Shown here piece by piece: positions 1 to 9,368 of a stretch of DNA of 64,000 nt. The DNA is taken from assembly GCF_030758315.1 (NCBI RefSeq), contig NZ_CP132336.1, forward strand, positions 2,571,001 to 2,635,000, written 5' to 3'. The DNA comes from Pararhizobium sp. IMCC3301 (GTDB taxonomy: Bacteria > Pseudomonadota > Alphaproteobacteria > Rhizobiales > GCA-2746425). The first letter of the stretch is position 1; the number at the start of each line of letters is the position of its first letter. Below the pieces are notes generated by a model that saw only the letters and a list, made by a program, of their open reading frames with translations, was not told the origin of the DNA and searched no databases. Both the position numbers and the translations under genes were made by a program.

Positions 1-1741
1 AGCCCGGTGGAGGAATGACAATCCCGAAGATCAGATTGCGGTTGCCTTCCGGCAGATATTCCAGTTCCGGCAGGTAATACCAGGCCGCCGTCAGCGCGCC
101 GCCGCCAATCGCTGCCACCATCACCAGCCCGAGCACGCGGCTGGCAATGGTTGCCCGGACATAGGCCATCACCAGACGTGAGAAAAACCGGGCGAAATGA
201 TCGATCACCGGCAGGCCGACCGGCTCCAGCTTGCCGCGGTTGCCCAGCAACCGGCTCGACAGGGCCGGAATCACCGTTACTGCAACCACCAGCGACAGCA
301 CAACTGACACCGAGATTGCCACAGCAATGTCGCGGAACAACTGGCCTGCTTCCAGATCCATCACCAGGATTGGAATGAACACCATGACTGTGGTCAGGGC
401 CGACACCAGAATGGCACCCCAGACCTGCCTTGCACCCTCATAGGCGGCCCGCCGTGAGGAATAGCCCATCTGCCGGAAGCGGAAAATGTTCTCCAGCACG
501 ACAATCGCCGCATCCACCACCATGCCGACCGCAAAGGCGATGCCCGCCAGCGAAATCACATTCAGTGTCCGGCCCATCGCCGCCATGGCCACAAAGGACG
601 CCACCACCGAGACCGGAATTGCCAGCGAAATCACCAGCGTGGCGCGCGGCGAGCGCAGAAACAGCATCAGGATGAAAGCCGCCAGAATGCCGCCGACCCA
701 GATGTTCTGGATCACCAGATCAATGGCGCTGTTGATATACAGCGTTTCATCATAGACCTGATTGAGCACCAGCCCGGCCGGCGCAATATCGCGTTGATTC
801 AGTGCTTCAAGGGTTTGCCGGACGCCTTCCATGGTCTCAATGACATTCGCCCCGGCATCGCGCACCGCATTGATGGCAATTGCGGGCTGGCCCTTGTAGC
901 GGATGCGGGCAGTGGCTTCCTTGTAGTCGAAGCGGACCGTTGCAACATCGCTGACCAGAACCCGGCCCAGCCGGTCGGTGCCCAAATCGGTCTCGCTGCG
1001 CAGCACCACGCTGCTGACCGCCTCCAGCGTGTTCAACTCGCCCTGTGCGCGGACAATGTAGCGCCGCTTGCCTTCCTCCACATCTCCGGCGGAGATCGAG
1101 ATATTCTCCGAGCGCAGTTTTGAGATCACCTGCGGAATGGTCAGGCGGAACCGCGCCAGCCGCTCGGGATTGATAACCACGCGCAATTCGCGTGAGACGC
1201 CGCCAAACACATTGACATTGGCAACGCCTTCAACCCGCTCCAGCTGATCCTTGACGACATCTTCAATGAAGTCACCATATTCGACGATCGGGCGGTTGTT
1301 GCCTTCCGCCCGGATCAAAATGAACCAGGCAATCGGGCTGTCCTCCGCGCCGGAGGTGTTGAGCCTCGGCTGCCCGGCTTCATCGGGATATGAGTTGACC
1401 CGGTCGAGTCGGTTGGAGACCAGCAGCAGGGCGCGGTCCATATTGGTGCCGATGGCAAATTCCAGGGTGACTTCGGCGCGCCCGCTCTGGGAGCGCGACA
1501 GCATGGTCTCCAGACCATCCAGTCCGCGCAGCACATCTTCCTGCGGATTGACGATTTCGCGTTCAACTTCGGCCGGTGCGGCGCCGCCCCAATCCGTTGA
1601 TACCAGGATAATCGGTTTGCGCACATCCGGTGCCAGCTGGATCGGGATCGTGCTCAGTGCGACCAGACCGAACAGCACCGCCATCAACACCGCCGCGATA
1701 ACCGCAATCGGGCGTTCAATGGCATATTTGATGACGTTCAT
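1..1741 (-). CDS. RND efflux pump inner-membrane permease (HAE1/AcrB family), C-terminus cut by window edge
   Basis: About 580 N-terminal residues of a proton-driven RND drug/solute exporter. The start ATG is at 1741 and the frame stays open to the left edge. Visible family features are the first membrane segment after MNVIKYAIERP, the porter-domain pattern IPIQLAPD near residue 32, the EYGDFIEDVVKDQLERVEGV segment, and the TM2-4 block with an AFAVGMVVDAAIVVLEN motif (the Asp of the proton relay lies in TM4). It lies 3 bp after the stop of the adaptor gene, so the two form one operon. RND permeases are about 1030 residues, so roughly half is missing here. The substrate cannot be read from the sequence. 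Confidence 0.95.
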   Translation of the reverse strand, partial: MNVIKYAIERPIAVIAAVLMAVLFGLVALSTIPIQLAPDVRKPIILVSTDWGGAAPAEVEREIVNPQEDVLRGLDGLETMLSRSQSGRAEVTLEFAIGTNMDRALLLVSNRLDRVNSYPDEAGQPRLNTSGAEDSPIAWFILIRAEGNNRPIVEYGDFIEDVVKDQLERVEGVANVNVFGGVSRELRVVINPERLARFRLTIPQVISKLRSENISISAGDVEEGKRRYIVRAQGELNTLEAVSSVVLRSETDLGTDRLGRVLVSDVATVRFDYKEATARIRYKGQPAIAINAVRDAGANVIETMEGVRQTLEALNQRDIAPAGLVLNQVYDETLYINSAIDLVIQNIWVGGILAAFILMLFLRSPRATLVISLAIPVSVVASFVAMAAMGRTLNVISLAGIAFAVGMVVDAAIVVLENIFRFRQMGYSSRRAAYEGARQVWGAILVSALTTVMVFIPILVMDLEAGQLFRDIAVAISVSVVLSLVVAVTVIPALSSRLLGNRGKLEPVGLPVIDHFARFFSRLVMAYVRATIASRVLGLVMVAAIGGGALTAAWYYLPELEYLPEGNRNLIFGIVIPPPG

Positions 1742-1744
1742 CAG

Positions 1745-2965
1745 CTATCCGCCGCTTTTGTCATCTGCAGCCGGATCACCCGCCTCACTCTGCGCCGCTT
1801 TCGGCGCGGCCGGTGATGCACTACCGCCCGCAGCCTGCTCGCCGCCGGGAGGTTCCGTCATGATATCCTGACCCGGCCGCAGCCTTTCATTGCCGCGCAC
1901 CACCACCTGCTGGCCGTCCTGCAGGCCGCTCAGCACCTCAAACCTGTTGCCAACCGCAGCGCCGATCTGTACCGGCCGCGGCTGGGCTTTCCCGGCTTCC
2001 GCAATATACACGATCCAGCCGCCTCGGCCCTGCACCAGAGCGTCCTTGGGAACCGTCAGAACGGATTTTTCTTCCGACACCGGCACCAGAACAGTGACCG
2101 ACTGTCCCACAGCAAAGGGCGCAATCGTATCCCTTGCCTGCGTTTCGGTGAATGGCGCAGTTAGGCGCACCGGGCGGGTGCGGGTGGCAACGGATTCCCG
2201 TGGCAGCACGGCGCGCACCTTGACCTGAAAATTCGCGCCGCCGGCCAGCCGGACGGTGATTTCGCGCCCTTCCGGCAGCCCATTAAGATAGGATGCCGGA
2301 ACATCGGCGACGATTTCCAGATGCGCCTGGTCGAGCAGGCTGACCACTGCGCTGCCGGTGTTGATATATTCACCCGGCTGCGCCTGACGTTCCAGTATGG
2401 TGCCTGAAAACGGTGCCAGAATACTGGCATTCTGCAGATTATAGCGGCTCCGGGCAATCGACACATCCGCGCTTCGAATTCGCGCCTGGGCCTGGGCGAT
2501 CTGGCCCTGGGCGCGCTGCAACTGGCGTTCCAGATCGTTGAACTGGCCCTGCGAGAAGGCGGGCGATGATTTGAGCCGCTCAATACGTTCAAACGCCTGC
2601 CGCGCCAGCGCCAGATCGGCCTCGGCAACTGTCAGCCCGGTGGCCGCCTCGTTGCGCGACGCGTCTGCCGCGCGCAGTTCAATGCCAAGCAATTCTGTAT
2701 CCAGCCGCACCAGCGGGTCACCCTGACTGACTCGGTCGCCGATCTGAACGAAGACTTCGACAATCAGGCCGGGAATGCGGCTTGCCACCACGCTGCTGGT
2801 CGACGCCACGAATTCGCCGAGCACCGGCGCGGTTTCAGTGAAAGAGCGGATTTCAACGGTTTCGACGACAACCCCGGCAGCGCCGCCCTGCGCCTGCGCC
2901 GTTGCAGGCAGAATAGCGCAGACCGCCAGCACCAACAGGGCAGGTGTCCAACGCCGGAGCGTCAT
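1745..2965 (-). CDS. RND efflux periplasmic adaptor (membrane fusion protein)
   Basis: About 406 residues; the periplasmic adaptor that links the RND permease to an outer-membrane channel. From the chosen ATG the protein begins with a clear signal peptide (MTLRRWTPALLVLAV, cleavage after ATAQA). A lipoyl/barrel-sandwich half (EVFVQIGDRVSQGDPLVRLD), a coiled-coil hairpin rich in Gln/Arg/Ala, and the second lipoyl half (ILAPFSGTILERQAQPGEYI) follow in the usual order. In-frame ATGs also exist at 3022 and 3091. The 3022 ATG has a GAAAGA-like upstream site, so a longer N-terminus is possible. First gene of the operon with the permease; divergent from lemA. No outer-membrane gene is in view. Confidence 0.92.
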   Translation of the reverse strand: MTLRRWTPALLVLAVCAILPATAQAQGGAAGVVVETVEIRSFTETAPVLGEFVASTSSVVASRIPGLIVEVFVQIGDRVSQGDPLVRLDTELLGIELRAADASRNEAATGLTVAEADLALARQAFERIERLKSSPAFSQGQFNDLERQLQRAQGQIAQAQARIRSADVSIARSRYNLQNASILAPFSGTILERQAQPGEYINTGSAVVSLLDQAHLEIVADVPASYLNGLPEGREITVRLAGGANFQVKVRAVLPRESVATRTRPVRLTAPFTETQARDTIAPFAVGQSVTVLVPVSEEKSVLTVPKDALVQGRGGWIVYIAEAGKAQPRPVQIGAAVGNRFEVLSGLQDGQQVVVRGNERLRPGQDIMTEPPGGEQAAGGSASPAAPKAAQSEAGDPAADDKSGG

Positions 2966-3152
2966 CTGCTTTGTTGCAGAAATAGCGCAACCCGCCACCG
3001 GCAAGGGGAGCAGAGACTTCATCAGATTGTCTTTCAGTTGGATACCCAATATGAACGGCAATATATCGCGAATAAGCCGACCGGCAAGCAATTGCTTCCA
3101 GCAGCAGCGCGCAAACGGCCTGGAAAACCCTGCCTGGTCGGGGGAGGAACTT

Positions 3153-3707
3153 ATGGATTTGTTACTGATCGGCCTTGTCGTGGTCGTCGGCCTCTATCTG
3201 ATTGTCAGCTACAATGGTCTGGTGAAAGCCCGCCAGATGGCGAAAGAGGCCTGGAGCGGGATTGATGTCCAGCTCAAGCGGCGCGCCAATCTGATCCCCA
3301 ATCTGGTGGAAACCGTGAAGGGCTATGCCACCCATGAAATGGAGACGTTTTCCTGGGTGACGGAACTGCGCGCCCGCGCAGGCCAGGTGGATGATGATGA
3401 TGTCAGCGGCCGTGCCCAAAGCGAAGCCATGCTTGGCGACGCGCTGGTCAAACTGATGGCCGTGGCGGAAGCCTATCCGGAGTTGAAGGCCAACCAGAAT
3501 TTCCAGGATCTGCAGCAGCAACTGAGTGAAATTGAAGGTGAGATCCAGATGTCGCGGCGCTACTATAATGGCGCGGCCCGTGCCCTGAATGTGAAAGTGG
3601 AAAGCTTTCCCTCCAATCTGATCGCCAATAATTTCGGCTTTGCGCAGATGGACTATTTCGAAATCGAGAACGCCACCGACCGGGCCGTGCCGGAAGTCAG
3701 TTTTTGA
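3153..3707 (+). CDS. lemA: LemA family protein
   Basis: A 184-residue protein with one N-terminal membrane helix (MDLLLIGLVVVVGLYLIV) and a helical LemA bundle; the stretch KRRANLIPNLVETVKGYATH near residues 45-65 and RRYYNGAARALN near 137 are family hallmarks. The start is fixed by a strong GGGGAGGA site 6 bp upstream of ATG 3153. LemA proteins are small membrane proteins of unclear biochemical role, often next to a DUF2207 or TPM-domain gene, as here (7-bp gap to the next gene). The frame is open well upstream of the start, but that part has no family similarity. Confidence 0.93.
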   Translation: MDLLLIGLVVVVGLYLIVSYNGLVKARQMAKEAWSGIDVQLKRRANLIPNLVETVKGYATHEMETFSWVTELRARAGQVDDDDVSGRAQSEAMLGDALVKLMAVAEAYPELKANQNFQDLQQQLSEIEGEIQMSRRYYNGAARALNVKVESFPSNLIANNFGFAQMDYFEIENATDRAVPEVSF

Positions 3708-3714
3708 TGCGCCA

Positions 3715-5772
3715 ATGACCGCATATCCGACGTCCCATCCGCTGCCTGCCGGTCTGTTGTGTGCCGGTCTGTTGCGTGCCGGTCTGTTGCGTGCCGGTCT
3801 GTTGCGCTTCGCCGCCGGGCTTTTGCTTGTTCTGGTGGCTGCATTCACCGAGCCGCAGCCTCTTCAGGCCCAATCCACTCACCCGGAAGAGGCCGGGTCT
3901 GGTGAGCGCATCCTTTCGTTTGACAGCAACATCAAGATTCGCGGCGATGGCAAGCTCGATATTCTTGACCGGATTACCGTGCGTGCCGAAGGGCGCGAGA
4001 TCCGGCGCGGGATTTATCGCGATTTCGGCACTGTGCTGGTGCAGCGTGACGGCACACTCGACAAAGTTTCTTATGATTTCAAGAAGATCACCCGCGACGG
4101 CGCGCCGGAAAAGTTTGAAATCAAATATTTTCCAGGGACGATCCGGGTGTTTCTGGGTGATGCTGGAACTTTGCTGACAGCCGGAATTCACGAATACGAA
4201 ATCCGCTACCGCGTCGACCGGCAGATTCAGTTCCAGCCCGAGCAGGATGTTCTGACCTGGAATGCCCTCGGCAATTTCTGGAGCTTTCCCATTGAAGATG
4301 TCACGGTCACCCTGCGTCTTCCCAAACGCGGGCGGCTGAAATCGGTGGATTTTTTCGCCGGTACGCAAGGCGAAGACAGTGCCGCCGAGACGCTGCAGAT
4401 TGCCGCGGACCGCAACATGGCAGTGTTCCGCCGCGAACAGGTGCTGCTGCCCGGCGAGGGCGTGACGCTGCGCGCGGAACTCAACAAGGGCGTGGTTGAA
4501 GCGCCGGGTCTGCGCCAGCAGCTGAAATGGTATCTGCGTGACCGGCTGGAAGCTGTCGGAGCGCTGCTTATTCTGGTTCTGGTCACGGCCTATTATCTGG
4601 CCGCCTGGCTACGCGTCGGGCGCGATCCTCCCGATGGCATCATCGTGCCACAATGGACGCCGCCCGCCGGCATTTCTCCGGCGCTGGCCAGCTACATTCA
4701 GAACCGCGGATTTGGCAGCGACCCGTTTCGCGCCCTGTCCGCCGCTTTCATCAGCCTGGCGGTCAAAGGCTTTGTTACCATATCAGGGTTCGACAAAACG
4801 CCAACTGTGTCCAGAACGGCAAAACCCCGTGACGACAGCGCCATCGGCAAGCTGCCGGCAGGCGAGGCGGCCGTTTTGGGTTCGCTCGACGCGCACAGCA
4901 CGCTGCAGTTTTCCAGGGCCAATGGCAAAATCGTCAAAGCGCTGGTCAGCCGCTTCAGAAGCGCTATCGAGCGTGAGCATGGTGCGGCATTTTTTCGCCT
5001 CAACCGGCTTTACTGCGTTGCCGGCATCGCCCTTTCGCTGGCCGGAGTGGCGGTGCTGCTGGTGCTGTCCAGAGGCAGTCTGGCAAGCCTCATTCCGCTG
5101 CTGCTCATCAATGCGGTGTTTCTCGCCGTCATCACGCTTGTGGCGCTGCGCCTGGTCAAAGCCTTTACCACACGCACCAGCGGCTGGCGGCTGATCGTCT
5201 CGGCCGTGCCGCTGCTGATCATGGCTGTGGTGGCGGCTGTAGCCACCCCCGCTTTGATTGCCGGTTTCGAGATTGAAAATCCGTTTGTTCTGGTCGCCTT
5301 CAGTGCCCTAGCCGGGGTCAATGCGCTGTTCTTCCGGTTGATGCAGGCGCCGACCCCGCTGGGCCAGCAGGTGCTGACCGCGATCGAGGGGCTGCAAACC
5401 TATCTGAAGCTGGCAGAGCAGGACCGCATGAACCTGGAAGGCGCACCGGACATGTCGCCGCAGCATTTTGAAACCCTGCTGCCCTACGCCATTGCCCTGG
5501 AGCTGGAAAAACCCTGGTCGCGGGCGTTTGACCGCTGGCTTGCAACCGCCACTGCAGAGCAGGTGGCCAGCGCCCGGTCCGCCGGCTGGCACAGCCATAC
5601 AGGCCGCGGCCCCGGCCATCTTGGCCGCGATCTGGGGCGCCTGTCGCGCTCGCTGGAAGATGACATGCGCTCCGCCATTCCACCGCCCAGATCCCCCTCC
5701 GGCAGCGGCGGCCATTCCTCCGGCGGCTTTGCCGGCGGTGGCGGCGGCAACATTGGTGGCGGTGGCTGGTAA
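3715..5772 (+). CDS. DUF2207 domain membrane protein with Gly-rich C-terminus
   Basis: About 685 residues. An N-terminal signal sequence is built from repeated AGLLR units and ends near LQAQS. A periplasmic DUF2207 domain follows (FDSNIKIRGDGKLDILDRITV; RRGIYRDFGT near residue 90). Membrane segments are near residues 282-302 (the stretch starting LEAVGALLILVL), 440-460 and 460-545. A cytosolic helical domain ends in a GGHSSGGFAGGGGG-type tail. This architecture and the Gly/Ser tail match the LemA-partner DUF2207 family, whose function is unknown. Translation probably starts at 3715, 7 bp after lemA, with which it forms an operon. The four-copy tandem repeat in the signal peptide is the odd feature. 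Confidence 0.88.
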   Translation: MTAYPTSHPLPAGLLCAGLLRAGLLRAGLLRFAAGLLLVLVAAFTEPQPLQAQSTHPEEAGSGERILSFDSNIKIRGDGKLDILDRITVRAEGREIRRGIYRDFGTVLVQRDGTLDKVSYDFKKITRDGAPEKFEIKYFPGTIRVFLGDAGTLLTAGIHEYEIRYRVDRQIQFQPEQDVLTWNALGNFWSFPIEDVTVTLRLPKRGRLKSVDFFAGTQGEDSAAETLQIAADRNMAVFRREQVLLPGEGVTLRAELNKGVVEAPGLRQQLKWYLRDRLEAVGALLILVLVTAYYLAAWLRVGRDPPDGIIVPQWTPPAGISPALASYIQNRGFGSDPFRALSAAFISLAVKGFVTISGFDKTPTVSRTAKPRDDSAIGKLPAGEAAVLGSLDAHSTLQFSRANGKIVKALVSRFRSAIEREHGAAFFRLNRLYCVAGIALSLAGVAVLLVLSRGSLASLIPLLLINAVFLAVITLVALRLVKAFTTRTSGWRLIVSAVPLLIMAVVAAVATPALIAGFEIENPFVLVAFSALAGVNALFFRLMQAPTPLGQQVLTAIEGLQTYLKLAEQDRMNLEGAPDMSPQHFETLLPYAIALELEKPWSRAFDRWLATATAEQVASARSAGWHSHTGRGPGHLGRDLGRLSRSLEDDMRSAIPPPRSPSGSGGHSSGGFAGGGGGNIGGGGW
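3747..3806 (+). repeat. Four tandem copies of a 15-bp unit (TGCCGGTCTGTTGCG)
   Basis: Four head-to-tail 15-bp units: 3747-3761 (one base variant, GTG end), 3762-3776, 3777-3791 and 3792-3806, the last three identical. Because 15 is a multiple of three, each unit adds AGLLR (AGLLC in the first) to the hydrophobic core of the DUF2207 protein's signal peptide without breaking the frame. Confidence 0.95.
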
Positions 5773-5830
5773 CACTTTATCAACCAGCTTTGTCAGCGCC
5801 GTATTAACTCTGGTTGCCTATTCTGCAACC

Positions 5831-6364
5831 ATGAAAAACAGCCTACACACACAGAGCGGTGGCCCGACCGCACACCCGCCTGCCAACAGCTCCGCTAGCA
5901 GCGCCTTTCCCGGCAGCGCCGGCGGCAGATTGTTTGCGTCCAGAGTGCCAAAACCGGCCAATTTGCAGCGGATTGTCATGGTTCTGGCCATAATTCTGCT
6001 CGCGCTCGCCCTTGTTGGCTGCGCCAGTTACAGCGCATCACGCGTGAACTACCCCAATGCCACCGTCACCTATTCTGACACAAAATGGTGTGTGCCGCGG
6101 CGCCTCAAAAGAGTGCTGCAGGAAGTCGCCGGCCAATTCGGCAATGTCTCGGTTACCTCGACAAAACGCTGGTGGCTGGAAAACTGGCTGAAGGGCGGCG
6201 CCCGCAAATCCTGGCACCGCAAATGCAAGGCCACCGATTTCAGCGTCCGCGCCAATCCCGATCAGGTGGTACGCTTCCTCAAAAGCCACCCCGACGTTGG
6301 CGGCTACAAATACTACCCGGCCGGCTTCTACCACATCGATGTCGGCCCCAGGCGCACCTGGTAG
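5831..6364 (+). CDS. Lipoprotein with M15-type (D-Ala-D-Ala carboxypeptidase-like) C-terminal domain
   Basis: A 177-residue protein. A hydrophobic stretch ends in a lipobox, LALVGCAS (Cys about residue 60), so it is probably a lipoprotein. The C-terminal 100 residues follow the pattern of peptidase M15-like domains in alphaproteobacteria: SWHRKCKATDF, then GFYHIDVGPRRTW. The His, Asp and His at those places would be the zinc ligands. A likely substrate class is the peptidoglycan stem peptide. The start is uncertain: ATG 5831 gives about 50 residues before the lipoprotein signal, while ATG 5978 starts directly at MVLAIILL and is the more natural lipoprotein start. It lies 58 bp after the DUF2207 gene. 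Confidence 0.75.
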   Translation: MKNSLHTQSGGPTAHPPANSSASSAFPGSAGGRLFASRVPKPANLQRIVMVLAIILLALALVGCASYSASRVNYPNATVTYSDTKWCVPRRLKRVLQEVAGQFGNVSVTSTKRWWLENWLKGGARKSWHRKCKATDFSVRANPDQVVRFLKSHPDVGGYKYYPAGFYHIDVGPRRTW

Positions 6365-6485
6365 GGCCAACGATACCCGCAGGCCAGAGGCGGGGACACG
6401 CAGGGCCGCTTATTAATAGCCCGCTGTGCGCAATTCACCGTTGCAGCCCGGATAGGCTTCCGCTAAACAGGGGTCCACACCGCAA

Positions 6486-6562
<77 letters not shown>

Positions 6563-6712
6563 AATTTTTCAATGATTTAGAGCCTACACAAAGCCCACCT
6601 GATCGGGAGGTGTCCACTATATGTCAGCATAATGTGGCGGGACGCCATGGGTTGGGCTGAAATAGTGAACAGGTGGATGACCCCCAGCACGCAACCCGCA
6701 CAGGCAAATCCC

Positions 6713-8128
6713 CTACCAGTTTCGCGATATTGTGACAGCCGCACTGAAAATCTGTTGGTAGCGATCCTTTGAAGCGTGCGGCGTACAGGTATGAAAATCC
6801 GATACTGCCTCAAATTTGCAGCCGGCATGGTCACCGGCCAGCAAAATGGTTCCAAGCCCGGTCAGTTCGGGCATGCGAGCAGACCGGATCACTTTTCCGG
6901 TAACGTTCGCCAGAAACTGAGTGAAATATGGGTTCTTGCTCATGCCGCCATCTATCAGCACTTCATCGGCTAGCGGGATACAGCGGTCCATCGCCTGCAC
7001 CACTTCTGCGGCCCGAAGAGCAACGCCTTCCAGCACGGATTGAACCATCTGATCCTTTGTATGTTCCAGAGACAGGCCCAGCCAGACACCCCGGGCCCGT
7101 GGCTCCCAGTGCGGACACCCGAGGCCCGCAAGGGCGGGTACGAACACAAGACCACTCTCAATTGCGGGCAGCGCAGCAAAGGCATTGATGTCGTGATAGC
7201 TACTGAACAAGCCCAGTGACCTTGCCCAATTCAGCGCGGCACTGGCGGTGAATACCCCGCCATCGACTGCATAAACCGGCTCTTGCCCGTCCAACTGCCA
7301 GGCGACGGTCGGCAACAGGCCAAGTTCCGGTCTGTTCACGATCTCGTCTTCCGTCACCATCAGCGCAAAGGCTCCGGTCCCGAACGTGACCTTGGCCTGT
7401 CCTTTGCGCCGACACCCGAAACCGTAAAGTGCGGCCTGCTGATCAACCACACTCGCTGTCACAGGCACTGGGCCAGAGGCGGTTTTCATACAGCCAAAAT
7501 CGCCGGTTGTCGGCACGATCCGGGGCAGACATTCGATCGGTACTCCAAAAATGTCACACAGCGTCTGATCCCAGCAAAGACCGTCAAGTTTCATCAACGA
7601 TGTACGGCTTGCGGTGGTCACATCGGTGACGAATTGTCCGGTCAGCCGATCAAGAAAAAACGCATCGGTTGTCCCCAAACGCAGAGTTCCACGTTTCAGC
7701 GCCTCTTGCGCCGCGGGCAGGTTGCGCACTATCCACCCCAGCTTGCTTGCAGAAAAATAGGGCGTAAGCGGCAGGCCTGCACGCGCCACGGTTTGTGCTT
7801 CAAGGCCCTGTGCCCGCAGTGTGTCAAGATCAGCCAAAGTGCGGTTGTCCTGCCATACGATCACCGGAGATAGCGCCTTCTTGGTCTGCGCATCCCAGGC
7901 AAGGCAGCTTTCCCCCTGATTGTCGATGCCGATCGCCTCAAGCTTGCCCGCGGCATCGACACAGGCCTGTATGTTGCGCATAAGCTCTTCCGGGTCATGT
8001 TCGACCCAGCCGGTTTGCGGGTAACTTTGCTGATGCGCCACCGAATGCACCACTTCCAGTTTACCATCGCGATTGACGACAAGCGCGCGGGTGCTGGTGG
8101 TTCCCTGATCAATACCGGCGATGCGCAA
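6713..8128 (-). CDS. FGGY-family carbohydrate/polyol kinase (glycerol kinase-like)
   Basis: A 471-residue ATP-dependent sugar/polyol kinase. The N-terminal phosphate-binding loop IDQGTTSTRALV, the GWVEHDPEEL segment near residue 41 and the IGIDNQGES motif are close to glycerol kinase. The C-terminal FGGY signature region (GGMSKNPYFTQFLANVTG) is present. It is somewhat shorter than GlpK (about 500). Third gene of a minus-strand operon with two FAD oxidoreductases; only 1 bp separates it from the gene before it. Together they suggest phosphorylation of an imported polyol followed by flavin-linked oxidation, as in glycerol use. The exact substrate (glycerol or another polyol) is not decided by the sequence. 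Confidence 0.88.
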   Translation of the reverse strand: MRIAGIDQGTTSTRALVVNRDGKLEVVHSVAHQQSYPQTGWVEHDPEELMRNIQACVDAAGKLEAIGIDNQGESCLAWDAQTKKALSPVIVWQDNRTLADLDTLRAQGLEAQTVARAGLPLTPYFSASKLGWIVRNLPAAQEALKRGTLRLGTTDAFFLDRLTGQFVTDVTTASRTSLMKLDGLCWDQTLCDIFGVPIECLPRIVPTTGDFGCMKTASGPVPVTASVVDQQAALYGFGCRRKGQAKVTFGTGAFALMVTEDEIVNRPELGLLPTVAWQLDGQEPVYAVDGGVFTASAALNWARSLGLFSSYHDINAFAALPAIESGLVFVPALAGLGCPHWEPRARGVWLGLSLEHTKDQMVQSVLEGVALRAAEVVQAMDRCIPLADEVLIDGGMSKNPYFTQFLANVTGKVIRSARMPELTGLGTILLAGDHAGCKFEAVSDFHTCTPHASKDRYQQIFSAAVTISRNW

Positions 8129-8129
8129 C

Positions 8130-9368
8130 TCAGTGATCCGATTCTAGCGAAAACCGGATTCCCGTATCGGGGGCCGCGGCTAAAATTCCGGCAATAGGAA
8201 GCTGAACCCGGCGCATTGGCCGCGATTTCAATTTTCCCTTCCAAAGGGTTCGATTGCCGCAGCGTGCAACGATTGTGCTGTCCACCGGCTTGTTCAACCC
8301 CATATAAAACTGTGCCATTCCGCCCGGTTCTCCATTAAGGCATAAACGCTGGGGCACTATGAAGCTGATCGCCCGATCGGACGCGACAACTGTCACGCTC
8401 GAATCCTGCCGTTGCGCAGATCGCTTCAAATCCACGCTCAATCTTTGGGCCGTTTCAATTGCTTCACGCCAGCAAAAACCGGAAGTCTCGGCCGCGCGCA
8501 ACAAATTGCCGGCGCTGAAATATGCCGGGTCTGAACAGCGGCCAAACTGGTCAACCACGGGGCCGCCGCTGCCGTGATCAACTTCAAGGTGGCTGGATCG
8601 CAGCAGCGCTGACTCTGGTCGAAAGTGGCCGGAAATAATGATGCCATCTGCTTCTATCTGTTGGGTTTGCCCGTTTGCATCGACAAATTTCAGCGTCTCT
8701 ACCCGTTCACGGCCAAGGATGCGCAGGTCGCGGACAGCCGAATACAGCGGAATACGCTTGAGCAAAAGGTAAGGGCGCAGCAAGCGGCGTGCCAGAATGC
8801 GATCTGCCTTCTCTACCATCGCCACCGGCTTGATGCCCAAATGTTCGCAAGTCTGGATCGCCGAGAAAGAGACTAGTTCAGACCCCAGGATCACCGGACG
8901 TTTGAAGGGCCTGATTCCCTTCAGATACACCATGGATTGCAAAGCGCCCGTGGTGATGACACCTCCCGGTCGGTCGCCGCTGACAAAACGCTGCGCGCGC
9001 GAGCTTTCCCGAACCCCCATACAAAGAACAACCCGCTGGGCGCGCAGTAAGCTTCGCCCCGCGTTGGTCAGGATTTCCATCTCCCCCCCACGACGCAGGG
9101 CAGTGACAGTGGTACCGGTGCGGATGTCCGCCCCAAGGGACGCGGCGACATCCCGGTTGCGTCGGGCATAGTCGGGCCCTTTGAACAAACGACCATATTC
9201 GCGAAGGCCGAAAGAGTAGTGCCCGCAATGGCGCGGGATGCCCCCCGCCTCTGCTTCGCGTTCAAGAACGACGACTTTGCCCACATCCAGCCGCTGTAAT
9301 TCAGCCGCCAGCGCAAGGCCCGCTGTTCCACCGCCCACGATTGCAACAGTGCAGGTTTCCTCAATCAT
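8130..9368 (-). CDS. FAD/NAD(P)-dependent oxidoreductase, pyridine nucleotide-disulfide type (GlpB/HcnB-like)
   Basis: A 412-residue flavoprotein. The N-terminal dinucleotide fold is VAIVGGGTAGLALAAEL, followed by GGIPRHCGH, which is typical of the small subunit of FAD-dependent dehydrogenase pairs. A central VVLCMGVRESSRAQRF stretch and a second nucleotide-binding region (VILGSELVSFSAIQTC) follow, ending with the FSAGNLLRAAETSGFCWREA motif. The ATG at 9368 overlaps the stop of the upstream oxidoreductase (ATGATTGA), arguing for translational coupling; a TTG at 9380 would add four residues. It probably acts with the neighbouring BFD-containing oxidoreductase as a two-subunit dehydrogenase. 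Confidence 0.85.
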   Translation of the reverse strand: MIEETCTVAIVGGGTAGLALAAELQRLDVGKVVVLEREAEAGGIPRHCGHYSFGLREYGRLFKGPDYARRNRDVAASLGADIRTGTTVTALRRGGEMEILTNAGRSLLRAQRVVLCMGVRESSRAQRFVSGDRPGGVITTGALQSMVYLKGIRPFKRPVILGSELVSFSAIQTCEHLGIKPVAMVEKADRILARRLLRPYLLLKRIPLYSAVRDLRILGRERVETLKFVDANGQTQQIEADGIIISGHFRPESALLRSSHLEVDHGSGGPVVDQFGRCSDPAYFSAGNLLRAAETSGFCWREAIETAQRLSVDLKRSAQRQDSSVTVVASDRAISFIVPQRLCLNGEPGGMAQFYMGLNKPVDSTIVARCGNRTLWKGKLKSRPMRRVQLPIAGILAAAPDTGIRFSLESDH

